A DNA stretch of 5,093 nt from NCBI GenBank assembly GCA_035691665.1, contig DASSIS010000162.1, forward strand, positions 1 to 5,093, read 5' to 3'. The number at the start of each line of letters is the position of its first letter. Position 1 is the stretch's first letter. Origin of the DNA: DASUBN01 sp035691665. Its GTDB lineage: Bacteria; Pseudomonadota; Gammaproteobacteria; Natronospirales; REEB76. Position numbers and translations under genes: made by a program. Of the stretch, positions 1 through 5,093 are shown piece by piece. The notes below the pieces were generated by a model. That model did no database searches. It was given only the letters and a program-made list of their open reading frames with translations, and was not told the DNA's origin.

Positions 1-35
1 ACGTCGATCTTGGGGTTCTGGATTGTGGCGTTCAT
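1..35 (-). CDS. pstB: PstB, phosphate ABC transporter ATP-binding subunit (N-terminal fragment, runs off window)
   Basis: Only the first 11 codons plus two bases are present, reading MNATIQNPKID before the window edge. PstB is the cytoplasmic ATPase that energises phosphate import through the PstC-PstA channel. No Walker A or other ATPase motif lies inside the window, so the call rests on position: pstB normally follows pstA directly, and this ATG begins 4 bp after the pstA stop. A good ribosome binding site (GGAAAG, 43-48) sits 7 bases before the ATG and overlaps the end of pstA, which suggests translational coupling. The short hydrophilic N-terminus ending in a KID-like segment fits a PstB start just before the first beta strand of the nucleotide-binding domain. 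That last point is inference; another downstream gene is possible but unlikely. Confidence 0.75.
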   Translation of the reverse strand, partial: MNATIQNPKID

Positions 36-39
36 GGTG

Positions 40-891
40 TCACTTTCCGAAAGAGGGTGAGCGCAGCAGGGCGCGCGCCAGGATGCTCAGGACCAGGATC
101 GCGGCGGTGATCATCAGCGCGCCGGCCCAGGCCAGGTGCTGCCAGTCGTCGTAGGGGCTCATGGCGAACTGGAAGATCATCACCGGCAGGTTGGCGATGG
201 GCTGGGACATGTCGGTGCTGCGGAACTGGTTGTTGAGCGCCGTGAACAGCAGCGGCGCGGTCTCGCCGCTGATGCGGGCGATGCCTAATATGACGCCGGT
301 CATCATGCCCGCCAGGGAGGCGCGGTGCACGATGTAGACCGTCACCTTCCAGCGCGGCGCGCCGAGGGCCGCGGCGGCCTCGCGCATCTGGTCGGGCACG
401 AGCCGCATCATGTCCTCGGTGGTGCGCAGCACCACGGGCAGCATGATGATGGCGAGCGACACGCCGCCGGCCCAGCCGGAGAAGTGGCCGAACGGGGCCA
501 CCGCCACGCCGTAGACGAACACGCCGATGACGATGGAAGGAGCCGACAGCAGGATGTCGTTGACGAAGCGGATCACCGAGGCCAGCCGGTTGGCCCGGCC
601 GTATTCCGCGAGCCAGGTGCCCGCCAGGAGCCCCACCGGGGTGCCCACCAGCACCCCCACCGCGGTCAGGAGCAGCGAGCCGATCATGGCGTTGGCCATG
701 CCGCCCGCCTGGCCCGGGGGCGGCGTGTCGCCGGTGAAGAGCTCGAAGTTGAGGGCGGCGACGCCGTGGCTCACCAGGGTCCACAGGAGCCACACCAGCC
801 AGAACAGGCCGAACACCGTGGCCAGCATGGACATGGTGAGGTTGAAGACGTTCAGGCTGCGCCGGAACAGGTAGCGGTTCTTGCTGTCCAT
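40..891 (-). CDS. pstA: PstA, phosphate ABC transporter permease subunit
   Basis: This is one of the two inner-membrane subunits that form the phosphate channel of the PstSCAB importer. The protein has 283 residues, close to the roughly 296 of E. coli PstA. The sequence shows a long hydrophobic first helix (about residues 19-41), then a periplasmic stretch and several further membrane segments (about 68-92, 113-132, 141-156, 193-206 and 252-272). The ABC-permease EAA loop, which docks on the ATPase, is clear at 171-190 (EAAAALGAPRWKV and following). The PstA-type motif ISGETAPLLFTA lies at 207-218, and the Arg just before it (R206) probably matches the Arg implicated in phosphate transport in E. 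coli PstA. The ATG overlaps the pstC stop by one base (TGATG), and a purine-rich GAGGGAG lies 10 bases upstream (902-908), so translation is probably coupled to pstC. No truncation is seen. Confidence 0.97.
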   Translation of the reverse strand: MDSKNRYLFRRSLNVFNLTMSMLATVFGLFWLVWLLWTLVSHGVAALNFELFTGDTPPPGQAGGMANAMIGSLLLTAVGVLVGTPVGLLAGTWLAEYGRANRLASVIRFVNDILLSAPSIVIGVFVYGVAVAPFGHFSGWAGGVSLAIIMLPVVLRTTEDMMRLVPDQMREAAAALGAPRWKVTVYIVHRASLAGMMTGVILGIARISGETAPLLFTALNNQFRSTDMSQPIANLPVMIFQFAMSPYDDWQHLAWAGALMITAAILVLSILARALLRSPSFGK

Positions 892-1889
892 CAGCTATGC
901 GCTCCCTCGCGGGCCGAGAGGCGCAGCAGCAGCAGCTTCGCGATGGCCAGCACCACGAAGGTCACCAGGAACAAGATGAGGCCCAAGGCGATGAGCGAGG
1001 AGGTATAGGTCTCCCCCACCGCCTCGGAGAACTCGTTGGCCAGCGTCGAGGAGATGGTGTTGCCGGGCATGAACAGCGCCTTGGCGATGTCGTGGCTGTT
1101 GCCGATCACGAAGGTCACCGCCATGGTCTCGCCGAGCGCGCGGCCGAGGCCCAGCATGATGCCGCCCACCACGCCGACGCGGGTATAGGGCAGCACCACG
1201 TTCCACATCACTTCCCAGGTGGTGCAGCCCAAGCCGTAGGCGGACTCCTTGAGCACCGTCGGCACCACTTCGAACACGTCGCGCATCACGGCGGTGACGA
1301 AGGGGATCACCATGATGGCCAGGATCAGGCCGGCGGTGAACACGCCGATGCCGATGGGTATGCCCTGGAAGAGCCCGCCGATGAGCGGCAGCTTGCCGAG
1401 ATGCGCGATCATCCAGGGCTGGACCTTGTCCGCGAACAGGGGCGCGAACACGAACAGGCCCCACATGCCGTAGATGATGCTGGGGATGGCCGCCAGCAGC
1501 TCCACCGCCGTGCTCACCGGACGGCGCAGCCAGGCCGGCGCGAGCTCGGTGATGAACAGCGCGATGCCGAAACTCACCGGCACGGCGATGATGAGGGCGA
1601 TGAGCGAGGTGGCCACGGTGCCGTAGATGGAGGTGAGGGCCGAGAACTTGCCCGCCACGGGGTCCCACTCGGTGCCGCTGAAGAAATGCCAGCCGAAGGT
1701 ATGGAAGGCCGGCCAGGCCTTGACGATGAGCACGCCGAGGATGGCGAGGATGAGTCCGAGCACCGTGAGGGCGGCCAACTGGGTGACGGCGCGGAACAGG
1801 GCGTCGGCCACGGAGTCGCGCCAACGGTTGGTATGGTTCGAGCCGCTCACTGCATGGGTTTCCGTTTCTACGAGCTCTTCAGACAACAC
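891..1889 (-). CDS. pstC: PstC, phosphate ABC transporter permease subunit
   Basis: This is the partner membrane subunit of PstA in the high-affinity phosphate importer. The protein has 332 residues from the GTG at 1889. It shows a first transmembrane helix at about 37-57, the segment SIYGTVATSLIALIIAVPVS (88-107), AAIPSIIYGMWGLFVFAPLF (133-152), the EAA loop at 215-234 (ESAYGLGCTTWEV and following), and GLGRALGETMAVTF at 247-260. All are close to E. coli PstC. R250 and E253 correspond to the Arg/Glu pair linked to phosphate transport in E. coli. The start is uncertain: the GTG at 1889 has no clear ribosome binding site. An in-frame GTG at 1850 would give 319 residues, the length of E. coli PstC, and would renumber the pair to 237 and 240, with a weak GGAAA upstream. 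A Pho box and -10 element lie about 90-120 bp upstream of 1889. The stop overlaps the pstA start. Confidence 0.97.
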   Translation of the reverse strand: MLSEELVETETHAVSGSNHTNRWRDSVADALFRAVTQLAALTVLGLILAILGVLIVKAWPAFHTFGWHFFSGTEWDPVAGKFSALTSIYGTVATSLIALIIAVPVSFGIALFITELAPAWLRRPVSTAVELLAAIPSIIYGMWGLFVFAPLFADKVQPWMIAHLGKLPLIGGLFQGIPIGIGVFTAGLILAIMVIPFVTAVMRDVFEVVPTVLKESAYGLGCTTWEVMWNVVLPYTRVGVVGGIMLGLGRALGETMAVTFVIGNSHDIAKALFMPGNTISSTLANEFSEAVGETYTSSLIALGLILFLVTFVVLAIAKLLLLRLSAREGAHS

Positions 1890-1914
1890 ATGCGCACCGG
1901 TAGTGGCTCGAGGC

Positions 1915-1969
1915 CCAGCCCGGTCGGGCCCTGCGGGACCCTATCCATACCGACCTCGGACCTGGCTGG
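1915..1969 (-). other. Possible folded 5' leader of the pstCAB transcript
   Basis: In the minus-strand RNA, CCAGCC (1964-1969) can pair with GGCTGG (1915-1920). Nested inside, GGTCGG (1950-1955) can pair with CCGACC (1922-1927), and a small CCC/GGG hairpin can form in the loop. The structure would begin almost exactly at the transcription start predicted from the -10 element and ends about 25 bases before the GTG at 1889. The sequence is very GC-rich, so chance pairing is plausible. No known riboswitch was recognised. Any regulatory role is inference. Confidence 0.25.
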
Positions 1970-1976
1970 TCGAGGC

Positions 1977-1982
1977 AGTCTA
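1977..1982 (-). promoter_or_regulatory. -10 element of the pstC promoter
   Basis: TAGACT on the minus strand matches the sigma-70 consensus TATAAT at four of six positions. It lies exactly 10 bases downstream of the Pho box, the usual placement in PhoB-activated promoters, where the box replaces the -35 element. Transcription would then start near 1970, leaving a leader of about 80 bases before the GTG at 1889. The spacing supports the call more than the hexamer itself. Confidence 0.6.
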
Positions 1983-1992
1983 GGGGTGAAAT

Positions 1993-2010
1993 ATGGCACA
2001 AATATGACAT
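1993..2010 (-). promoter_or_regulatory. Pho box (PhoB binding site) upstream of pstC
   Basis: The minus strand reads ATGTCAT-ATTT-GTGCCAT. The known Pho box is two 7-bp direct repeats of CTGTCAT separated by four A/T-rich bases. Here the first repeat matches 6 of 7, the spacer is fully A/T, and the second repeat matches 5 of 7. It is followed by a further ATTT and a properly spaced -10 element. Phosphorylated PhoB binds such sites during phosphate starvation and recruits sigma-70 RNA polymerase. The position directly in front of pstC, with no pstS between, implies that pstCAB has its own phosphate-controlled promoter. Confidence 0.8.
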
Positions 2011-2050
2011 CTGGGCACCCGCGCCTGGCTCGGCCCGGTTCCGACGGCGT

Positions 2051-2091
2051 ACCGACATATCCACCGCGCATCCGTGCGCGGCGGATACGGT
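2051..2091. terminator. Hairpin after mgtA, possible terminator of uncertain direction
   Basis: An inverted repeat with 11-base arms at 2059-2069 and 2076-2086 encloses a 6-base loop. One position is imperfect: a G-U wobble in minus-strand RNA, an A-C mismatch in plus-strand RNA. A further ACCG/CGGT pair lies outside a small asymmetric loop. The structure is 27 bases after the mgtA stop, where a terminator is expected. In the mgtA direction, however, no U-run follows. The T-run (2095-2099) follows the hairpin on the plus strand, where no upstream gene is seen. It may act as a weak terminator, an mRNA-stabilising 3' hairpin, or a stop for antisense transcription entering mgtA. Confidence 0.45.
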
Positions 2092-2113
2092 CAATTTTTG
2101 GCCAGCACGGGGA

Positions 2114-4846
2114 TCAGTTGAGCCCGAGGCGCCGGGTGAGGATGGATTTCGCCCACTGGGTGAGCGCGATGTAGCCCACCATGATGAGCGGCATGGTCAG
2201 CAGGAACGCAGTCGGCACCGGCACCATGTCGAAACCGTGGGCGAGTCCCGTGAACGGCAGCGCCATGCCGATGGTGCACACCGCCATCGTGGTGCACAGC
2301 AGCGGCCAACTCGGCCAACTCTGCAGGAACGGCACCTTGCCGGTACGGATCACGTGCACGATGAGCGTCTGGCTCACGATGGACTCGATGAACCAGCCGG
2401 TCTGGAACAGCTTCTCGTCGTGCCAGGCGCCGAAGTAGTAGATCAGCACGCCGAAAGTCACGTAGTCGAACACCGAGCTCAAGGGTCCGATGTAGAGCAT
2501 GTACTGCTTGATGGTGTTCATGTCCCAGCGGCGCGGCTTCTCCAGGTACTCCGGGTCCACGTTGTCTGTTGGGATGGCGATCTGCGAGAAGTCGTAGAGC
2601 AGGTTGTTCACCAGCACCTGGATGGGCGCCATGGGCACGAAGGGCAGGAAGATGCTCGCGCCGAGCACGCTGAACATGTTGCCGAAGTTGGAGCTCGCGC
2701 CCATCTTGATGTACTTGACGATGTTGCCGAAGACCTTGCGACCCTCCAGCACGCCCTCCTCCAGCACCAAGAGGTTCTTCTCCAGCAGGATGATGTCGGC
2801 GGACTCCTTGGCGATGTCCACCGCCGTGTCCACGGAGATGCCCACGTCCGCGGCCTTGAGCGCCGGGCCGTCGTTGATGCCGTCCCCCAGGAAGCCCACC
2901 ACATGCCCCTTGCGGTGCAGGGCGCGGATCACCCGCGCCTTCTGCTCGGGCGAGAGCTTGGCGAACACCGAGGTGGTCTCGGCCGCCTCCGCCAGGGCCT
3001 CGTCGCTCATGTCCTCCAGCTCCCGGCCGAGCAGGATATGGGAGACCTCGAGCCCCACCTCGGAGCAGATCTTGCGGGTCACGGTCTCGTTGTCGCCGGT
3101 GAGCACCTTCACCATCACGCCGTGCTGGTGCAGTTTGGCGATGGCTTGGGCCGCGCTCTCCTTGGGCGGATCCAGGAACGCGATGTAACCCAAGAGCACC
3201 ATGCCGGACTCGTCGGCGACGCCGTAGTTGCGCTTGGGCTCGATGCTCTCCTTGTAGGCCACGGCGATGACCCGGAAGCCGTCCTCGTTGAGCGCCAGGG
3301 TCACGTCCTGGATGCGCAAGAGGTCGTCCTTCGCCAGGGGCTCGATCTCGCCCGCGATCTCGGCCCGGTCGCAGATGCTGAAGATCTCCTCCACCGCGCC
3401 CTTGCAGATGACGATGTGGCGCTGCTCCTGCTCCTCCACCACCACCGACATGCGGCGCCGCTGGAAGTCGAAGGGGATCTCGTCCACCTTGCGGTAGTTC
3501 TTCTCGGGGTGCAGATCGGCGTACATCTCCACCTTCTCCAGCACCGCCGTGTCCAGCAGGTTGCGCAGGCCGGACTGGTAGTAGCTGTTGAGGAAGGCGA
3601 ACTCCAGCACCCGCTCGCTCTCGTTGCCGTGGATGTCCACGTGCTTCTCCAGGAACACCTTGTCCTGGGTGAGGGTGCCGGTCTTGTCGGTGCACAGCAC
3701 GTCCATGGCGCCGAAGTTCTGGATGGAGCTCAGGCGCTTGACGATCACCTTGCGGCGCGACATCACGAGCGCGCCCTTGGCGAGGTTGCTGCTCAGGATC
3801 ACGGGCAGCATCTCGGGGGTGAGGCCCACCGCCACCGCCATGGCGAACAGGAAGGCATCGCCCCAGGCGTGCTTGGTGAGGCCGTTGATGAGGAACACCG
3901 AGGGCACCATGAAGGCCATGAACTTGATCATGAGCCAGGTGAACCGGTTGACGCCCTTGTCGAAGCTGGTCTGCACCCGTTGCACCCCGAGGGTGCTGGC
4001 CAGCGCGCCGAAGTAGGTGTTGGCGCCGGTCATGACCACGATGGCGATGGCGGTACCGCTCACCACGTTGGTGCCCATGAAGCAGAGGTTGGGCAGGTCC
4101 AGCGGGCTGCCGGAGGCGTTCTCCACCGCGGTGGCGGTCTTCTCCACGGGCAGGGACTCGCCGGTCAGGGCCGCCTGGTTGATGAACAGGTCCTTGGCGG
4201 AGAGCAGGCGCACGTCCGCCGGGATCATGTCGCCGGCGGAGAGCTGCACCAGGTCGCCGGGCACCAGCTCGTCGAGGGGTACCTGTTTGCGCACCGCCTT
4301 GTAGCTAACGCGCTTCTTCTTTTCCTCCTGGTCCTCTCCTTCTCCTTCATTTTCTTCTTCCTCTTCCGTTTCCTCCTCGTCCTCTTCGATCTCCTCGCGG
4401 CGCAGGGCCGTGGCCGTGGTCTTCACCATGGCGCGCAGCTTCTCGGCGGCGTTGTTGGAGCGGGCCTCCTGTATCCAGGTGAGCGCCACCGACAGCACCA
4501 CCATGAGCCCGATGATGGTGGCGCCGTCCATGTCGCCGGTCACCACCGAGACGGTGGTGAGCACGATCAGGAGCACGTTGAGCGGGTTGAAGAAGAGCCG
4601 GGTGAAGAGCTGCGTGACGAGGCTCTTCTTCTCCTCCCGCGCTACGGTGTTGGGGCCGTGTTCGGCGAGGCGCTCCTCGGCATCGGATTCCACGAGGCCC
4701 TGGATGCTGGTATGGAACTCGTCGAAGGTGTCGTCGGCCGCCATGCGGCTGATCTCGACGAGCCGCGCCGACACGCGCGCGCCGCCGCGGTCACCGTTGC
4801 TGCCGGTGCTCTTGCGCAGGAATTCGCTGAGCTTCTCGAAAGCCAT
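2114..4846 (-). CDS. mgtA: MgtA-type magnesium-importing P-type ATPase (P3B), with acidic insertion
   Basis: This inner-membrane pump imports Mg2+ into the cytoplasm using ATP. Its 910 residues compare with 898 in E. coli MgtA. Motifs in order: N-terminal cation-ATPase domain (about 40-80); membrane helices 1-2 (about 86-125); actuator motif TGES (228-231); helix-4 P3B signature LTPEMLP (342-348); phosphorylation motif DKTGT with catalytic D387; nucleotide-binding KGA (482-484); DPPK (559-562); TGDN (583-586); hinge GDGIND (654-659); and six C-terminal helices from about 720, including NNLLYD (747-752). All catalytic residues are present, so it looks functional. The oddity is a run at 151-175 with 19 Glu/Asp in 25 residues, followed by KKKR, at the entry to the actuator domain, where E. 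coli MgtA has a short loop. The ATG at 4846 preserves an amphipathic N-terminus like that of E. coli; its ribosome binding site is weak and sits beside a hairpin. A later in-frame ATG (M35, 4744) is a less likely start. Confidence 0.97.
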   Translation of the reverse strand: MAFEKLSEFLRKSTGSNGDRGGARVSARLVEISRMAADDTFDEFHTSIQGLVESDAEERLAEHGPNTVAREEKKSLVTQLFTRLFFNPLNVLLIVLTTVSVVTGDMDGATIIGLMVVLSVALTWIQEARSNNAAEKLRAMVKTTATALRREEIEEDEEETEEEEENEGEGEDQEEKKKRVSYKAVRKQVPLDELVPGDLVQLSAGDMIPADVRLLSAKDLFINQAALTGESLPVEKTATAVENASGSPLDLPNLCFMGTNVVSGTAIAIVVMTGANTYFGALASTLGVQRVQTSFDKGVNRFTWLMIKFMAFMVPSVFLINGLTKHAWGDAFLFAMAVAVGLTPEMLPVILSSNLAKGALVMSRRKVIVKRLSSIQNFGAMDVLCTDKTGTLTQDKVFLEKHVDIHGNESERVLEFAFLNSYYQSGLRNLLDTAVLEKVEMYADLHPEKNYRKVDEIPFDFQRRRMSVVVEEQEQRHIVICKGAVEEIFSICDRAEIAGEIEPLAKDDLLRIQDVTLALNEDGFRVIAVAYKESIEPKRNYGVADESGMVLLGYIAFLDPPKESAAQAIAKLHQHGVMVKVLTGDNETVTRKICSEVGLEVSHILLGRELEDMSDEALAEAAETTSVFAKLSPEQKARVIRALHRKGHVVGFLGDGINDGPALKAADVGISVDTAVDIAKESADIILLEKNLLVLEEGVLEGRKVFGNIVKYIKMGASSNFGNMFSVLGASIFLPFVPMAPIQVLVNNLLYDFSQIAIPTDNVDPEYLEKPRRWDMNTIKQYMLYIGPLSSVFDYVTFGVLIYYFGAWHDEKLFQTGWFIESIVSQTLIVHVIRTGKVPFLQSWPSWPLLCTTMAVCTIGMALPFTGLAHGFDMVPVPTAFLLTMPLIMVGYIALTQWAKSILTRRLGLN
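4313..4396 (-). repeat. Low-complexity polypurine tract encoding the acidic run of MgtA
   Basis: The plus strand is pyrimidine at 77 of 84 positions (purine on the coding strand), with uninterrupted pyrimidine runs of 17, 17 and 18 bases. It encodes the Glu-rich insertion and the following Lys residues. Such GAA/GAG-rich tracts can grow or shrink by replication slippage in steps of three without breaking the frame, which may be how the insertion arose (inference). It stands out from the mixed, high-GC coding sequence on both sides. Confidence 0.85.
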
Positions 4847-4933
4847 GTCCGACCCGCCCTTAAGGAAGGGCGCACCGCCCCCTGGGACGGTACGCGAACG
4901 TATTAAGGATAACGTCCGCGGCCAGACCGGCTA
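4847..4933 (-). other. mgtA leader with two tandem hairpins before the start codon
   Basis: Two short stems lie one base apart. The first (4874-4891) pairs ACCGTCC with GGGCGGT around loop CAGG, with one G-U pair. The second (4855-4872) pairs CGCCCTT with AAGGGCG around loop CCTT and ends 8 bases before the ATG. The only ribosome-binding-like purines (AAGGGCGG) fall in the 3' arm of the second stem, so folding could limit mgtA translation. A 43-residue reading frame (4991-4860, MPVHVEGQARGLHPTIHIYV at its start) ends in the second hairpin. It has no good ribosome binding site and no coding-like codon use, so I do not call it a gene. Enteric mgtA has a Mg2+-sensing leader, but no sequence likeness to that was recognised here. 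Confidence 0.4.
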
Positions 4934-4943
4934 CATATATATG
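4934..4943 (-). promoter_or_regulatory. AT-rich palindrome, candidate -10 region for mgtA
   Basis: CATATATATG is a perfect 10-bp palindrome and the most AT-rich spot upstream of mgtA. It contains TATATA/TATATG hexamers that could serve as a -10 element, about 90 bases before the ATG. No convincing -35 hexamer lies 16-18 bases upstream, so the promoter, if real, would probably need an activator. No PhoP box or Pho box was found in this region. Confidence 0.25.
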
Positions 4944-4970
4944 GATAGTCGGATGAAGGCCGCGCGCCTG

Positions 4971-4988
4971 CCCTTCCACGTGGACGGG
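4971..4988. promoter_or_regulatory. 18-bp near-perfect palindrome centred on CACGTG, candidate operator
   Basis: The sequence CCCTTCCACGTGGACGGG is an inverted repeat with a single mismatched pair (position 4 against 15) and a perfect 10-bp core TCCACGTGGA. It lies about 125 bases upstream of the mgtA ATG and about 30 bases upstream of the AT-rich candidate -10 region, a plausible place for a dimeric regulator. The matching regulator is not known to me. Confidence 0.35.
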
Positions 4989-5093
4989 CATCCGCGCAGC
5001 CTGAGGGTATCAGCCGTGCGTGACGCCGCTGTTGCAGCGGAAGGGGTCTATACAGTGACTACTGCTACTGCCCACTTCGGGCGCCTCTCATGA

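Noticed and set aside
1954..1975. Inverted repeat CCTCG(G)ACC / GGTCGAGG near the predicted pst start site
   Set aside because: One bulged base, no U-run, and it straddles the predicted start site, so it would not be complete in the pst transcript. It could form in read-through RNA from mgtA but nothing supports a role.
897..2174. Plus-strand frame of 425 codons antisense to pstC
   Set aside because: It has the composition of a shadow frame (Gly, His, Glu, Arg-rich), runs through the Pho box region, and no family is recognised.
2091..3695. Second minus-strand frame of 534 codons inside mgtA
   Set aside because: It overlaps mgtA in another frame and its translation is Arg/Ala/Gly/Pro-rich low-complexity, typical of a shadow frame in GC-rich DNA.
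2237..4906. Very long plus-strand open frame (889 codons) antisense to mgtA
   Set aside because: It is rich in His, Ala, Gly, Leu and Val with no recognisable domain. It is an artefact of high-GC codon use in the real mgtA gene on the other strand, whose motifs are all intact.
5026..5040. Small perfect hairpin CCGCTG-TTG-CAGCGG
   Set aside because: The stem is only 6 bp, with a 3-base loop and no U-run. It is too short and common in GC-rich DNA to assign a function.
4941..5093. 50-residue plus-strand frame (MDSRMKAARLPF at its start) ending exactly at the window edge
   Set aside because: There is no ribosome binding site, third-position GC is about 65% against much higher in the real genes, and no domain is recognised. 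It lies in the mgtA upstream region.
5046..5093. Plus-strand stretch with CTACTGCCC, reminiscent of the M-box Mg2+ riboswitch core
   Set aside because: The conserved preceding AGGTGAGGCTCCT block and the later GACGCCAATGGGT block are not present in recognisable form, and it is on the strand opposite mgtA. A covariance-model search with the M-box family would settle it.

Overview
The window reads as chromosomal DNA from a GC-rich proteobacterium, most likely a gammaproteobacterium. The Pst permease subunits and the Mg2+ ATPase resemble the E. coli proteins along their whole lengths as I remember them, third codon positions are strongly G/C, and a recognisable PhoB box precedes the pst genes. 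The species cannot be told from sequence alone. All supported genes lie on the minus strand, so they read from high to low coordinates.

Layout in transcription order: (1) 5093-4847, a non-coding upstream region and leader for the Mg2+ transporter, with a near-perfect 18-bp palindrome, an AT-rich patch and two back-to-back hairpins just before the start codon. (2) 4846-2114, mgtA, a complete P-type (P3B) Mg2+ importer of 910 residues with an unusual Glu-rich insertion near residues 151-175. (3) 2113-1890, an intergenic region with a hairpin shortly after mgtA, then a Pho box with a well-spaced -10 element, then a GC-rich foldable leader. (4) 1889-891 pstC, 891-40 pstA and 35-1 the first codons of pstB. 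The pst genes are tightly packed (TGATG overlap between pstC and pstA, 4-bp gap between pstA and pstB), as in one polycistronic message.

Functionally the window joins two ion-uptake systems: a Mg2+ importer and the inner-membrane part of the high-affinity phosphate ABC transporter. The periplasmic phosphate-binding protein gene pstS, usually first in the pst operon, is absent between the Pho box and pstC and must lie elsewhere if the system is complete. The pst genes should be induced by phosphate starvation through PhoB. Whether mgtA is co-regulated or can read through into pstCAB is open, because the hairpin after mgtA lacks a U-tract in the mgtA direction.

I found no RNA gene, mobile element, CRISPR array or wholly novel system. 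The most distinctive points are the acidic insertion in MgtA, the structured mgtA leader, and the mgtA-pstCAB arrangement with its own Pho box and no pstS.
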